DNA from: Pontibacter russatus
GTDB taxonomy: Bacteria > Bacteroidota > Bacteroidia > Cytophagales > Hymenobacteraceae
Reading direction: 5' to 3'
NCBI RefSeq assembly: GCF_009931655.1
Contig: NZ_CP047984.1
Location: 3,923,001 to 3,987,000 of the forward strand
DNA length: 64,000 nucleotides
Shown here: one piece after another, positions 1-8,723 of the stretch
Position numbering within the stretch: the first letter of the stretch is position 1
Layout: each line of letters starts with the position of its first letter
Position numbers and translations under genes: made by a program
The notes under the pieces: generated by a model
The model's input: only the letters and a program-made list of their open reading frames with translations
Told to the model about the DNA's origin: nothing
Databases searched by the model: none

Positions 1-37
1 CTCCGATGGTGATGATTTCGGCGGTAACGGCTTTCAT
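1..37 (-). CDS. cinA: CinA-like protein, N-terminal fragment
   Basis: Only the first 12 codons lie in the window, reading leftwards from the ATG at 37-35. They encode MKAVTAEIITIG, which resembles the start of the molybdopterin-binding domain of CinA (competence/damage-inducible protein, NMN amidohydrolase family), where the family normally continues with GDE. The gene is divergent from the next one, with a 66-bp gap. Identification rests on a dozen residues and could change once the rest is seen. Confidence 0.55.
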   Translation of the reverse strand, partial: MKAVTAEIITIG

Positions 38-103
38 GTTTATTTTGGTCTGATTTATGCGTAGGTTTGAAAAACTGCTTCAAGCTAAAGATGTTCCGCT
101 GAT

Positions 104-838
104 ATGAAAAAATTACTTTACACTTCTTTTGTCGCCCTCACCCTTGCCGCCTCTGCCTGCACCGTGGCCGAGGTGCAACGCACTATGGATGAGGTGCTGG
201 CCGGCACCGCCACCGGCGCCCCCCTTACCCGCGACGAGGTGGCCTCCGGCCTGAAGCAGGCGCTGGAGGTGGGCATCCGGAACGGCGCTTCCCAGGCTTC
301 CCAGACAGACGGCTACTATGGCAACTCCCTTATCCGCATTCCTTTCCCGGAGGATGTGCAGCGCGTGGAGAACACATTGCGGAAGGTGGGGCTCGGCAAC
401 GAGGTCGATAAATTTATCCTGACGCTGAACCGTGGTGCCGAAGACGCCGCCCAGAGCGCCGTGCCGATTTTCGTGAGCGCGATCAAGCAACTGACCATCG
501 CGGATGCCTGGGCTATTCTGCGCGGCGACAAGGACGCGGCCACGCAGTACCTGAAGCGCACCACCTCGCAGCAGCTCTATGAGGCCTTTAACCCGGTGAT
601 GGTCAAGTCGCTGGAGAAAACAAACGCCACCCGCTACTACACCGACATCGTGAACCAGTACAACAAGATTCCGCTGACGCAGAAGGTGAACCCGGACCTG
701 GACGACTACGCCACGCAGAAAGCCATTGACGGTCTTTTTGTGCTGGTGGCGCAGGAAGAAGCCAACATCCGCGAGAACCCTTTTGCCCGCACCACCGAAC
801 TGCTGCGCCGCGTGTTTGCGAAAGAAAACCAGTCGTAA
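104..838 (+). CDS. DUF4197 family lipoprotein
   Basis: A 244-residue protein with a short basic start (MKKLL), a hydrophobic stretch and a lipobox-like ASAC at residues 16-19, so probably a lipoprotein facing the periplasm or outer membrane. The rest matches the DUF4197 pattern as I recall it: a mostly helical protein of about 230 residues with an LTRDEVASGLKQALEVG opening and a YATQKAIDGLF segment near the C-terminus. Its biochemical role is unknown. The gene stands alone, divergent from cinA, and is closed by a hairpin terminator. The ATG follows an AT-rich leader without a Shine-Dalgarno site, as usual in Bacteroidota. Confidence 0.8.
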   Translation: MKKLLYTSFVALTLAASACTVAEVQRTMDEVLAGTATGAPLTRDEVASGLKQALEVGIRNGASQASQTDGYYGNSLIRIPFPEDVQRVENTLRKVGLGNEVDKFILTLNRGAEDAAQSAVPIFVSAIKQLTIADAWAILRGDKDAATQYLKRTTSQQLYEAFNPVMVKSLEKTNATRYYTDIVNQYNKIPLTQKVNPDLDDYATQKAIDGLFVLVAQEEANIRENPFARTTELLRRVFAKENQS

Positions 839-877
839 GCCAAATTCATATAGAGCCTGTCTTAGATAGGCTGTAGT

Positions 878-915
878 CCCGCTTTGCTCTAACGGAGCAG
901 AGCGGGGCTTTTTTT
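878..915 (+). terminator. Rho-independent terminator after the DUF4197 gene
   Basis: A 12-bp stem (CCCGCTTTGCTC with GAGCAGAGCGGG, one G-U pair) with a 5-nt loop is followed by a run of T residues at 909-915. It lies 40 bp after the stop codon. Confidence 0.85.
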
Positions 916-996
916 ATGGAACATAAAGTGCACATTAAAAGTACAATACAGCAAATTGCGTAACACAGCCCCAGCGCAAAACTAGCGGATACTACT

Positions 997-2277
997 ATGG
1001 AAAACAGACACTTTAACTACACCCGGCTTACGAAGGAGAGGGACCTGGACGTGTTGCTGGAGGAGATCGGCGACGCCCGGGTGGTGATGCTGGGGGAGGC
1101 ATCGCATGGCACCTCGGAGTATTATACCTGGCGCACGGCCATCTCTAAAAGGCTTATCCAAGACAAAGGCTTCAACTTTATTGCGGTGGAGGGCGACTGG
1201 CCCGAGTGCTATGCGGTGAACCGCCTCGTGAAGGGCTACCAGAACGCCGGTAACAGGATTGCGGATGTGCTGCAGGTGTACAAGCGCTGGCCCACCTGGA
1301 TGTGGGCAAACTGGGAGGTGGCGGCGCTGGTGGAGTGGCTGCGCGACTTCAACCACCTGAAGAATGTGCCGGAGAAAGCCGGCTTCTATGGGCTGGATGT
1401 GTACAGCCTTTGGGAGTCGCTGGACCAGATACTGAGCTACCTCGAAAGAAACGACGGGAAAGCCGCCGAGGCTGCCCGCACCGCCGTCAACTGTTTCGAA
1501 CCTTTTAACCGCGACCCGCAGGTATATGCCCAGGCCACTGCTTTTGTGCCCACCGATTGCGAGAAGGAGGTAATTGAGATGCTGCAGCGGGTGCAGTCGC
1601 AGCGCACCTATAGCGATGACCCGGAAAACGATTTCAACACGAAGCAGAATGCGCTGGTGGCCGTGAACGCAGAGAAATACTACCGGGCCATGGTGCGGGG
1701 CGGGGGCAGCTCCTGGAACGTGCGCGACAGCCATATGATGGAGACCCTGGACCGGCTGCTGGAGTTTCACGGGCCGGAGTCGAAGGCGATCGTGTGGGAG
1801 CACAACACCCACATCGGGGATGCCCGCTACACCGACATGGCCGACGACGGCATGCACAACATCGGCCAGCTGGCCCGCGAGAAATACGGGCGGGCGCGTG
1901 TGAAGCTGGTCGGTTGCGGCACTTACCAGGGAACCGTTATTGCTGGCAAATCGTGGGGGGCGCCTATGCAGAAGATGGACGTGCCGCCCGCTGTAAAGGG
2001 CAGCTGGGAAGAGATGCTGCACCGCATGGGCACCGACGACAAAATCATCCTTTCCAGAGACCTGCGCGATGCGCCGGAACTGCATCGGCGCATTGGTCAC
2101 CGGGCCATCGGGGTGGTATATGACCCCAAGTTCGAGGCTTTCGGCAACTACGTGCCCACCGTTATTCCGGAGCGGTACGACGCGTTCCTCTATTTCGATG
2201 AGACGGAGGCGGTGCATCCGCTCCGCATGAAAACGAGCAGTGGCAAAGAGCCAGACCTTTATCCCTGGAACTATTGA
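997..2277 (+). CDS. Erythromycin esterase-like family protein
   Basis: A 426-residue protein of the erythromycin esterase / succinoglycan-biosynthesis-related family. Visible hallmarks are GEASHGTSE at residues 31-39 (the conserved Glu and His of the active site), VEGDWPEC at about 67-74, and EHNTHIGDAR at about 267-276 with the second conserved His. No signal peptide is seen, so it is probably cytoplasmic. Family members include the macrolide esterases EreA/EreB, but most chromosomal relatives have unknown substrates, so a resistance role should not be assumed. It is a single gene between a terminator and an intergenic inverted repeat. Confidence 0.85.
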   Translation: MENRHFNYTRLTKERDLDVLLEEIGDARVVMLGEASHGTSEYYTWRTAISKRLIQDKGFNFIAVEGDWPECYAVNRLVKGYQNAGNRIADVLQVYKRWPTWMWANWEVAALVEWLRDFNHLKNVPEKAGFYGLDVYSLWESLDQILSYLERNDGKAAEAARTAVNCFEPFNRDPQVYAQATAFVPTDCEKEVIEMLQRVQSQRTYSDDPENDFNTKQNALVAVNAEKYYRAMVRGGGSSWNVRDSHMMETLDRLLEFHGPESKAIVWEHNTHIGDARYTDMADDGMHNIGQLAREKYGRARVKLVGCGTYQGTVIAGKSWGAPMQKMDVPPAVKGSWEEMLHRMGTDDKIILSRDLRDAPELHRRIGHRAIGVVYDPKFEAFGNYVPTVIPERYDAFLYFDETEAVHPLRMKTSSGKEPDLYPWNY

Positions 2278-2304
2278 CTTAGAGCGGCTCGGCCGCCTTA
2301 AATC

Positions 2305-2450
2305 GATTACGAGTTACGAATTCCGAATTGGGGAAAAAGTATGGGTTTGATATACAGCAATTCCGCAGCTATACGAACACATGAACCACTAAAGGGTAAA
2401 TATGGGCTTTATCAAAAATTCTTAATTCAGAACTCGTAATCCGGAATTAA
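2305..2450. repeat. Imperfect intergenic inverted repeat
   Basis: GATTACGAGTT at 2305-2315 is mirrored exactly by AACTCGTAATC at 2431-2441. Both arms are flanked by AATTC/GAATT words (TTCCGAATT at 2321-2329, CCGGAATTAA at 2441-2450). It lies between convergent genes. No coding is seen. Confidence 0.6.
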
Positions 2451-2452
2451 AC

Positions 2453-3418
2453 TTATCCTCTCATCACCAGGTAGGCGATATAACCCATGTAGACAAGCAG
2501 GAAGGCGACACCGTTCTGGCGGTCAATCGTGTTTTTCCGGCCGATCGGCATGACAAGGATGAGCAGGGTGCTCGCAACTATCATCATCACAATGTCCGAA
2601 TTGCTCATCACGTTAAAAGGCAGCGGGCTGATGAGGGCACTGACTCCCAGAATGAGCAGCAGATTAAAGATATTGGAGCCAACCACGTTACCCACCGCAA
2701 TGTCGATGTTGCGCCGGTAAGCAGCCGTGGCAGAGGTAACAAGCTCCGGCAGCGAGGTGCCGATGGCGACTACCGTGAGTCCGATGAACGATTCGCTCAA
2801 CCCTAGCGACTGCGCCATATATACAGCGCCATCCACCACCCACTTCCCGCCCAGAAATAAACCAAGAACTCCTAATAGTATCAATAGCACCGACTTGCCG
2901 ATGGATATTACCGGGGGCTCCGTTGTATGCGCCAGCACCTCCTCTTTGTTTGTTTTGGCGACATGGTATATATAAGCCATGAACAGCACGAAAAAGAAAA
3001 GCAGTATCCCCCCGTCCAGGCGGCTTATATATAACTCCTCACGGTTATGCAGGAGGGTGGCGTTGGCCAGAAAACCCACCAACAGCGTCGCGATCAGGGA
3101 AAAGGGGAGTTCATTCAGAATGGTGGCTTTGCGGATGGGCAGCGGGCAGATGATGGCGCTAACCCCGAGGATGAGCAGCAGGTTGGCTACATTGCTGCCG
3201 AAGACATTGCCGATGGCCAGTTCCGGCTGCCCCTGTACGCTTGAGAGCACACTAACGATAAGTTCGGGCATGGACGTGCCGAGGGAGACGATTGTCAGCC
3301 CCACCACCATGTCGGAGGTGCCGAATCGCCTGGCAATGTTCGTGGCACCTGTCACCAGCACCCCAGCCCCTTTTATCAACAGGACAAAACCAAGTACAAA
3401 AAGGAAGGATAGGAGCAT
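2453..3418 (-). CDS. Calcium/sodium antiporter (CaCA family, YrbG-like)
   Basis: A 321-residue integral membrane protein with about ten hydrophobic segments in two homologous halves. Each half carries the alpha-repeat signature of the Ca2+/cation antiporter superfamily: GTSMPELIVS followed by GNVFGSNVANLLLILG in the first, and GTSLPELVTS followed by GNVVGSNIFNLLLILG in the second. The paired Glu/Asn residues form the ion-binding site in this family. It should exchange Ca2+ for Na+ (or another monovalent ion) across the inner membrane. It lies downstream of yebC on the same strand, separated by a strong terminator, so it is likely transcribed on its own. Confidence 0.93.
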   Translation of the reverse strand: MLLSFLFVLGFVLLIKGAGVLVTGATNIARRFGTSDMVVGLTIVSLGTSMPELIVSVLSSVQGQPELAIGNVFGSNVANLLLILGVSAIICPLPIRKATILNELPFSLIATLLVGFLANATLLHNREELYISRLDGGILLFFFVLFMAYIYHVAKTNKEEVLAHTTEPPVISIGKSVLLILLGVLGLFLGGKWVVDGAVYMAQSLGLSESFIGLTVVAIGTSLPELVTSATAAYRRNIDIAVGNVVGSNIFNLLLILGVSALISPLPFNVMSNSDIVMMIVASTLLILVMPIGRKNTIDRQNGVAFLLVYMGYIAYLVMRG

Positions 3419-3477
3419 AGCAGGCGATCAGTGAATCCGGCATGTTTTATTTGGGTATGCCAGGTGAGTGAAAGCTT

Positions 3478-3517
3478 AAAAAAAATGGCTGCCCTAGCCT
3501 GAGCACCGGGCAGCCAT
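3478..3517 (-). terminator. Intrinsic terminator of yebC
   Basis: On the minus strand ATGGCTGCCC and GGGCAGCCAT form a perfect 10-bp stem with a 13-nt loop, followed by eight T residues (the A-run at 3478-3485 of the plus strand). It lies 32 bp after the yebC stop. Confidence 0.9.
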
Positions 3518-3548
3518 ATATGCCGCAAGTTGTCGGTAGCCTGCGGGA

Positions 3549-4256
3549 CTACTGCATGTTGTGGTAAACCGCCTGCACGTCGTCGTCTTCCTCAAAACGC
3601 TCGATCAGGTTCATCACTTCCTCTTCCTGCTCCTCCGTCAGCTCGGTTCTGGTGGTGGGGATGCGCTGCACATCGGCGCTGATGACCTCCAGGCCTTTCT
3701 CCTCCAGTCCTTTCTGCATGTTGCCGAACTCCGTGAAAGGCGTCTCGATGATGATTTCGCCCTCGTGCTCATATATCTCCTCCGCTCCGAAGTCAATCAA
3801 CTCCAGTTCCAGTTCCTCCAGGTTAACGCCCTCCGCCGGAATCTTAAAGATACCCTTGCGCTCAAACAAGAAATCCAGCGAGCCGGTTTTGCCCAGCGTG
3901 CCGTGGCCTTTGGAGAAATGCATGCGCACATTGGCAACGGTGCGGTTCAGGTTGTCGGTGGCGCACTCTACCACTACCGCAATGCCGTGCGGGGCATAGC
4001 CCTCATATACCACCTCTTCATAGTCTTTCTCTTCCTTGGACGACGCTCTTTTGATGGCCGCCTCAATGCGGTCTTTCGGCATGTTCACGCCTTTGGCGTT
4101 CTGGATGGCCGTACGCAGGCGGGAGTTGGTGTCGGGGCTCGGGCCGCTCTCCTTCACCGCCATCGCTATCTCTTTGCCGAGGCGCGTGAACGCCTTCGAC
4201 ATTTTGTCCCAACGTTTAAACTTCCGGGCCTTTCTGAATTCAAATGCTCTTCCCAT
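3549..4256 (-). CDS. yebC: YebC/PmpR/TACO1-family protein
   Basis: A 235-residue protein with the full YebC architecture: the N-terminal MGRAFEFRKARKFKRWDKMSK segment, a helical domain with NMPKDRIEAAIKRA, and the acidic C-terminal part. This family has been described both as a DNA-binding transcriptional regulator (PmpR/YebC) and as a translation factor that relieves ribosome stalling (TACO1, YebC2). The sequence here does not decide between them. Length is standard (235-250 aa). The ATG at 4256 is preceded by an AT-rich region without an SD site. Confidence 0.92.
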   Translation of the reverse strand: MGRAFEFRKARKFKRWDKMSKAFTRLGKEIAMAVKESGPSPDTNSRLRTAIQNAKGVNMPKDRIEAAIKRASSKEEKDYEEVVYEGYAPHGIAVVVECATDNLNRTVANVRMHFSKGHGTLGKTGSLDFLFERKGIFKIPAEGVNLEELELELIDFGAEEIYEHEGEIIIETPFTEFGNMQKGLEEKGLEVISADVQRIPTTRTELTEEQEEEVMNLIERFEEDDDVQAVYHNMQ

Positions 4257-4309
4257 GGTATGCGTTACGTGTATAGTACAAAGTTAGGCAGCCTCCGCGA
4301 AAATTGGTA

Positions 4310-4471
4310 GTTTTTGGTTGTTGATTGCTGGTTGTTGATTGTCAAATAGCGGAACTGTTTGATGGCTATATGATTGAATGGCTAGATCACTCCTTCTAAC
4401 AATTTATCCATGGAGCAATTTAGCAATCATCAATCAGTAATTTATCAATCTACAACTAACAATCAGCAACC
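4310..4471. repeat. Intergenic inverted-repeat element (TTGTTGATTG type)
   Basis: The gap between yebC and the ABC ATPase gene is filled by GGTTGTTGATTG words at 4315-4340 and by their inverted counterparts (AACAATCAGCAACC at 4458-4471, GCAATCATCAATCAG in between). A similar arrangement recurs at 9966-10135. It is non-coding and may be a dispersed palindromic repeat of this genome. Confidence 0.5.
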
Positions 4472-4473
4472 GT

Positions 4474-5106
4474 CTACTTTCTGGCTGGCGGGTGATAGTC
4501 TGTAATGAGCAGGCGCTGCTGGCAGAAGCTGTACTCGTGCTGGATGTTGGAGCCCACGATAATGAGGCGGTTCTCCTGGTTCTGCGCCACGTGCTCCTGA
4601 TACCAGGCCACGCCTTCCTGGTCCAGGTTGGTGGTGGGCTCGTCGAGCAGCAGCAGCGTTGTGTCGGAGTATATGGCCAGGCCCAGTTTCAGGCGCTGCT
4701 TCATGCCGGAGGAGAAATCCTTCACAAACTTGTTGCGGGACTTCTGCAGGCCCATGCGGTCTACCAGGTCAGCGTGGGAGAGGGCGTGGCGCAGCGGCTT
4801 GAAGCGGGTGTGAAAGTCAATGAGCTCCAGCAGGGTGAATTCCTCGACCAGCTCCAGATAGGGGGCCGTGAGCGAGAGGTGGCGGTACACGTGGTCCGGT
4901 TCGATGGCCCTGCCGCCCGCTTTATATATAAGCTCGCCCTCGCTGTGCAGGTTATGCCCGGCAATGGTGGTGAGCAGTGTGGATTTCCCGGACCCGTTAT
5001 GCCCCAGGATGGCATAAGAGGTGCCTGCCTCAAAGGTGTAGGTCAGGTTGCGGAAAATCCACTCGTAATTATAGCGTTTACCTAAATTACTTAGGCTAAT
5101 TTGCAT
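4474..5106 (-). CDS. ABC transporter ATP-binding protein
   Basis: A 210-residue ATPase starting at MQISLSNLGKRYNYEWIF. The open frame extends 16 codons further upstream, but that part lies inside lpxA, and the ATG at 5106 gives a normal ABC N-terminus. Motifs: Walker A GHNGSGKST, signature FSSGMKQRLKLG, Walker B LLLLDEPTTNLD, and a Q-loop region around residues 75-85. No membrane domain is fused or adjacent, so the permease is elsewhere. It overlaps the end of lpxA by 11 bp and is the last gene of the lpxD/lpxC-fabZ/lpxA block, a gene order I recall as common in Bacteroidota. The substrate is unknown; a link to envelope lipid transport is only inference. Confidence 0.88.
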   Translation of the reverse strand: MQISLSNLGKRYNYEWIFRNLTYTFEAGTSYAILGHNGSGKSTLLTTIAGHNLHSEGELIYKAGGRAIEPDHVYRHLSLTAPYLELVEEFTLLELIDFHTRFKPLRHALSHADLVDRMGLQKSRNKFVKDFSSGMKQRLKLGLAIYSDTTLLLLDEPTTNLDQEGVAWYQEHVAQNQENRLIIVGSNIQHEYSFCQQRLLITDYHPPARK

Positions 5107-5887
5107 CTTTGGCGAAATAGCTCTTGATGATGCCGCGGCCGGAGTTGCGCACAAAGTTCAGTATCTCGTCGCGTTCGTTGCTTGGCGCCAGTTCCAGCTC
5201 AATTTTGTCCAGGGCCTCGGTATAGTTCATGCCGCTCATAAACAGGAGGCGGTACACGTGCTGGATGTCGTTTATCTGCTCGCTGGTGAAGCCCCTGCGG
5301 CGCAGGCCGATGGAGTTGATGCCAGCGTACGTAAGCGGCTCGCGCGCGGCCTTCACATACGGCGGCACGTCCTTTCGGATAAGCGACCCGCCGGACACCA
5401 TGGCGTGCGCCCCGATTTTTACGAACTGGTGGGCGGCGCTGGAACCGCCGATGATGGCGTAATCGCCCATCTCCACGTGGCCGCCCAATTGCACGGCGTT
5501 CACCAGTATGCAGTTGTTGCCGATGATGCAGTCGTGCGCGATGTGGGCGTACGACATCACGAGGCAGTTGCTGCCCACCACGGTCTTCATCTTGTCGATG
5601 GTGCCGCGGCTGATGGTCACGCACTCCCGGATAACGGTGTTGTCGCCGAGCACGGCGGTGGTGTCCTCGCCGGCGAACTTCAGGTCCTGGGGTACCGAGG
5701 AGATAACCGCGCCGGGGAATATCTTGCAGTTCTTGCCGATGCGGGCGCCCTCCATGATGGTCACGTTGGGCCCGATCCAGGTGCCCTCTCCAATCTCCAC
5801 GTTCTTGTAAATCGTGGAAAAAGGCTCCACAACAACGTTATGCGCGATCTTAGCTTCTGGGTGGATGTATGCTAATGGCTGGTTCAT
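5096..5887 (-). CDS. lpxA: UDP-N-acetylglucosamine acyltransferase LpxA
   Basis: A 263-residue cytoplasmic acyltransferase catalysing the first step of lipid A synthesis, transfer of a 3-hydroxyacyl group from ACP to UDP-GlcNAc. The N-terminal two thirds is a left-handed beta-helix of hexapeptide repeats (IGEGTWIGPNVTIMEGARIG and so on). The catalytic His is in AHIAHDC at about residues 122-128. The C-terminal helical part (TSEQINDIQHVYRLLF) is typical of LpxA and distinguishes it from LpxD. The start ATG overlaps the lpxC-fabZ stop by 4 bp (ATGA type), indicating translational coupling. Confidence 0.97.
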   Translation of the reverse strand: MNQPLAYIHPEAKIAHNVVVEPFSTIYKNVEIGEGTWIGPNVTIMEGARIGKNCKIFPGAVISSVPQDLKFAGEDTTAVLGDNTVIRECVTISRGTIDKMKTVVGSNCLVMSYAHIAHDCIIGNNCILVNAVQLGGHVEMGDYAIIGGSSAAHQFVKIGAHAMVSGGSLIRKDVPPYVKAAREPLTYAGINSIGLRRRGFTSEQINDIQHVYRLLFMSGMNYTEALDKIELELAPSNERDEILNFVRNSGRGIIKSYFAKDAN

Positions 5888-7278
5888 GCGTCTTTTTTTA
5901 CTATGCTTGCCGACATTTCAGCTTCCATCACCAGTTGGCCCGCCACAAAGGCCTGACCGCTCATTTTGGCAATGCCGCGCTTTATGGGCGCCAGCAGCTC
6001 ACATTTAAAGATGATTGTATCGCCCGGGATAACCTTGCGCTTGAAGCGGCATTTGTCAATCCCCAGGAAGTAGGGCCAGTAATCCTCCGGGTTATCCACA
6101 GTGCTCAGCACCAGGATACCGCCCGTCTGGGCCATGGCCTCTATCTGAATCACGCCGGGCAGCACCGGGTTGCCCGGAAAGTGCCCCTGAAAGAACGGTT
6201 CGTTCAGGGTTATGTTCTTAACGCCGGTGACGGTCGTTTCGTCTAAATGGATGATTTTATCGATCAGCAGGAAAGGGTAGCGGTGGGGCAGCGTGGCCGC
6301 GATCTGGTTGATGTCCATCACCGGCTTTTTCTTCGGATCGTAGGTCGGCACGCTCTTGATGCTGGCCTCCCGTATCATCTTCTTCACTTTTTTGGCGAAG
6401 GCGATGTTGGCGGCATGGCCCGGGCGCGCCGCCAGAATCTGGCCTTTTATCGGTCGGCCGATCAGGGCCAGGTCGCCCATCAAGTCGAGGAGCTTGTGGC
6501 GGGCGGGCTCGTTCTTGAAGCGCAGGTCGGTGTTGTTCAGCACGCCCTCCTTCTTCACCTGCACCTTCGGCTTCTTGAGCAGATCCGACAGGTAGGACAG
6601 TTCCTCGTCCTTCACCACGCGGTCTACAATCACGATGGCATTGTCCAGGTCGCCGCCCTTGATCAGGTTCTGCTTGTACAGTGCCTCCAGCTCGTGCAGG
6701 AACACGAAAGTACGGCACGGGGCTATCTCGCCCGCAAACTGATCCATATTGGTGATGGACGCGTGTTGGCTGCCCAGCACCGGCGAGTTGTAGTCTACCA
6801 TGGCCGTGAGGCGATAATCGTCCAGCGGCAGGGCCACAATCTCCACCCCGCGGCTCTCGTCTTTGTAGGTGATGCCGGAGGTGATCTCGAAGTAATTGCG
6901 CAGCGCGTTCTGCTCCTGCATCCCGGCTTGCTGCAGCGCTTTCACAAACTCAATGGAGGAGCCGTCCATGATGGGGGGCTCCGGGCCGTCCAGCTCTATC
7001 AGCACGTTGTCGAGCTGCAGGCCCACCAGCGCGGCAAGGGTATGCTCCACGGTGTTCACGCGCGCGCCGTTCTGCTCAATGGTGGTTCCCCGCGACAAGT
7101 CCACCACGAAGTCTGCGTCGGCGGCCACAACCGGCTGGCCGGGCAAGTCGATGCGCTGGAACTTGAAGCCGTGGTTTACGGGGGCAGGCCTGAAAGTCAT
7201 GTTTGACACTACGCCTGTGTGCAACCCAATGCCCGATACGGTGACCGGGGCCTGAATGGTATGCTGTTTATCGTTCAT
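5884..7278 (-). CDS. lpxC-fabZ: Bifunctional LpxC deacetylase / FabZ dehydratase
   Basis: A 464-residue fusion. Residues 1-310 are LpxC, the Zn-dependent UDP-3-O-acyl-GlcNAc deacetylase that commits lipid A synthesis; Zn-ligand motifs are VNTVEHTLAAL and HKLLDLMGDL, with a further catalytic His in RPGHAANIAF. Residues 320-464 are FabZ, (3R)-hydroxyacyl-ACP dehydratase, with LPHRYPFLLIDKI and the catalytic His in GHFPGNPVLPGV. This fusion is a known feature of Bacteroidota and puts the branch point between fatty acid and lipid A synthesis on one polypeptide. It lies between lpxD (181-bp gap) and lpxA (4-bp overlap). Confidence 0.97.
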   Translation of the reverse strand: MNDKQHTIQAPVTVSGIGLHTGVVSNMTFRPAPVNHGFKFQRIDLPGQPVVAADADFVVDLSRGTTIEQNGARVNTVEHTLAALVGLQLDNVLIELDGPEPPIMDGSSIEFVKALQQAGMQEQNALRNYFEITSGITYKDESRGVEIVALPLDDYRLTAMVDYNSPVLGSQHASITNMDQFAGEIAPCRTFVFLHELEALYKQNLIKGGDLDNAIVIVDRVVKDEELSYLSDLLKKPKVQVKKEGVLNNTDLRFKNEPARHKLLDLMGDLALIGRPIKGQILAARPGHAANIAFAKKVKKMIREASIKSVPTYDPKKKPVMDINQIAATLPHRYPFLLIDKIIHLDETTVTGVKNITLNEPFFQGHFPGNPVLPGVIQIEAMAQTGGILVLSTVDNPEDYWPYFLGIDKCRFKRKVIPGDTIIFKCELLAPIKRGIAKMSGQAFVAGQLVMEAEMSASIVKKDA

Positions 7279-7324
7279 GCACGTATCTTAGTCGTGTTAA
7301 GTGCCTGCCTCAGAATAACAAGAG

Positions 7325-7344
7325 CGGCAGCCCAAGTGCTGCCG
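7325..7344 (-). terminator. Small hairpin between lpxD and lpxC-fabZ
   Basis: A perfect 7-bp stem (CGGCAGC/GCTGCCG) with a 6-nt loop. No clear T-run follows on the minus strand, so it may be an attenuator or mRNA-processing structure rather than a terminator. Confidence 0.35.
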
Positions 7345-7458
7345 TCAGTAAAAAGCAGGGAAGGAGCTGTTATCCCCTTTGCCGTTGCAAACTTAAGATT
7401 TTATATAAGCTATTGCCACTTTTTATTTTGAAAGTAGCGTTGCCAAGAGGCTCGCCGC

Positions 7459-8487
7459 TTACCTGTCGCTTTTCCCTTTCAGGAGGTCGAGTTCGCGCTG
7501 CAGCTCAGGGAGTTTGCGGAACACCGTCATGGCGCGCAGGTTCTGCTTGTAGTCGAAGGCCGGGGAGCCCTGGATGATGGTGCCCGTCTCTTTCACGGAT
7601 TTGGAAACGCCCGACTGCGCCCCCACGGTTGTTTTATCGGCAATGGCTATATGGCCGACGATGCCCACCTGACCCGCTATCACGCAGTTGTTGCCGATTT
7701 TGGTGGAGCCGGAGATGCCAGCCTGCGAGGCGATAACGGTATTGCGGCCGATTTCCACGTTGTGGGCTATCTGCACGAGGTTGTCTATTTTGGTGCCCTT
7801 GCGGATGAACGTGGAGCCCATCGTGGCGCAGTCGATGGTGGTGTTGGCGCCAATGGATATATCATCTTCCAGCACCACGTTGCCGATCTGTGGAATGGCC
7901 TGGTAGGTGCCGTCGGGCTGCGGGGCAAAGCCGAAGCCGTCGCTGCCCAGCACAGCGCCGGCGTGGATGGTGCAGTTGCTGCCCACCACGGTGTTGGCAT
8001 ATAGCTTCACTCCGGCAAAGAGCGTGGTGTTGTCGCCTACCTGCACGTTATCGCCTATATATACCTGCGGGAAAATACGCACGTTCCGGCCTATTTTACA
8101 GTTATGGCCTATATAGGAGAAGGCGCCGCGGTAGTGGTTCTCGCCTATCTGGCTGCCCTCGCCCATATAGCAAGGCTGCTCCACCCCTGTTTTGGAGGCG
8201 ATGAGCGCCGTCTGGTAATACTGCAGCAGCGTAGAGAAGCTGGAGTAGGGGTCGGTAACACGGATAAGCGCGGCACGAACAGATTTCTTCACTTCCAGCT
8301 TATCCGAAACGATCACGGCGCTGGCGTGGGTGGAATACAGGAAAGGCTCGTACTTGGGGTTCGACAGGAAAGCAAGCGCCCCCGGCTGGGCCTCCTCTAT
8401 TTTGGCTAAGGTGCTGACCTTTGCGGTGTTGTCTCCTTCTATCGTGCCCTGCAGCAGGTCGGCTATCTGTTGAACAGTAAATTCCAT
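7459..8487 (-). CDS. lpxD: UDP-3-O-acylglucosamine N-acyltransferase LpxD
   Basis: A 342-residue protein that adds the second 3-hydroxyacyl chain, on nitrogen, in lipid A synthesis. The N-terminal ~100 residues are the LpxD uridine-binding domain ([25 protein letters not shown]). The middle is a long hexapeptide left-handed beta-helix ([20 protein letters not shown] onward). The C-terminal helix ([16 protein letters not shown]) closes the trimer in known structures. Length is standard. It is the first of the co-oriented lipid A genes and follows the HD-protein gene with a 236-bp gap. Confidence 0.96.
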   Translation of the reverse strand: MEFTVQQIADLLQGTIEGDNTAKVSTLAKIEEAQPGALAFLSNPKYEPFLYSTHASAVIVSDKLEVKKSVRAALIRVTDPYSSFSTLLQYYQTALIASKTGVEQPCYMGEGSQIGENHYRGAFSYIGHNCKIGRNVRIFPQVYIGDNVQVGDNTTLFAGVKLYANTVVGSNCTIHAGAVLGSDGFGFAPQPDGTYQAIPQIGNVVLEDDISIGANTTIDCATMGSTFIRKGTKIDNLVQIAHNVEIGRNTVIASQAGISGSTKIGNNCVIAGQVGIVGHIAIADKTTVGAQSGVSKSVKETGTIIQGSPAFDYKQNLRAMTVFRKLPELQRELDLLKGKSDR

Positions 8488-8723
8488 TTTGTAAAATTAG
8501 GGCAAAAACTTAAAAGGCGAACGCCTTGGGGGTGCAAACTTAACAAAAAACTCCACCGCTCCGGCAGGAAGACCACCGTTAGCCATATATGGTTGCAAAG
8601 GCAGGGGCAGTAAATTTTATGTAATGGATCAGCTGGTATGCAGCAACAGCTAAGGCCCAATTAAGGGCCAGCGTATATAAGCGGGGTATATATATAAAGA
8701 CGTATATGATTCAGGCTGCCGAT

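Noticed and set aside
982..2217. A 411-codon ORF on the minus strand
   Set aside because: It lies opposite the erythromycin-esterase-like gene and only reflects the codon bias of the real gene; no family resemblance.
997..2277. Reading the erythromycin-esterase-like gene as an antibiotic-resistance gene
   Set aside because: Chromosomal members of this family are widespread and mostly uncharacterised; no mobile element or resistance context is present.
6247..7206. A 319-codon ORF on the plus strand
   Set aside because: Antisense shadow of lpxC-fabZ, whose motifs are unambiguous.
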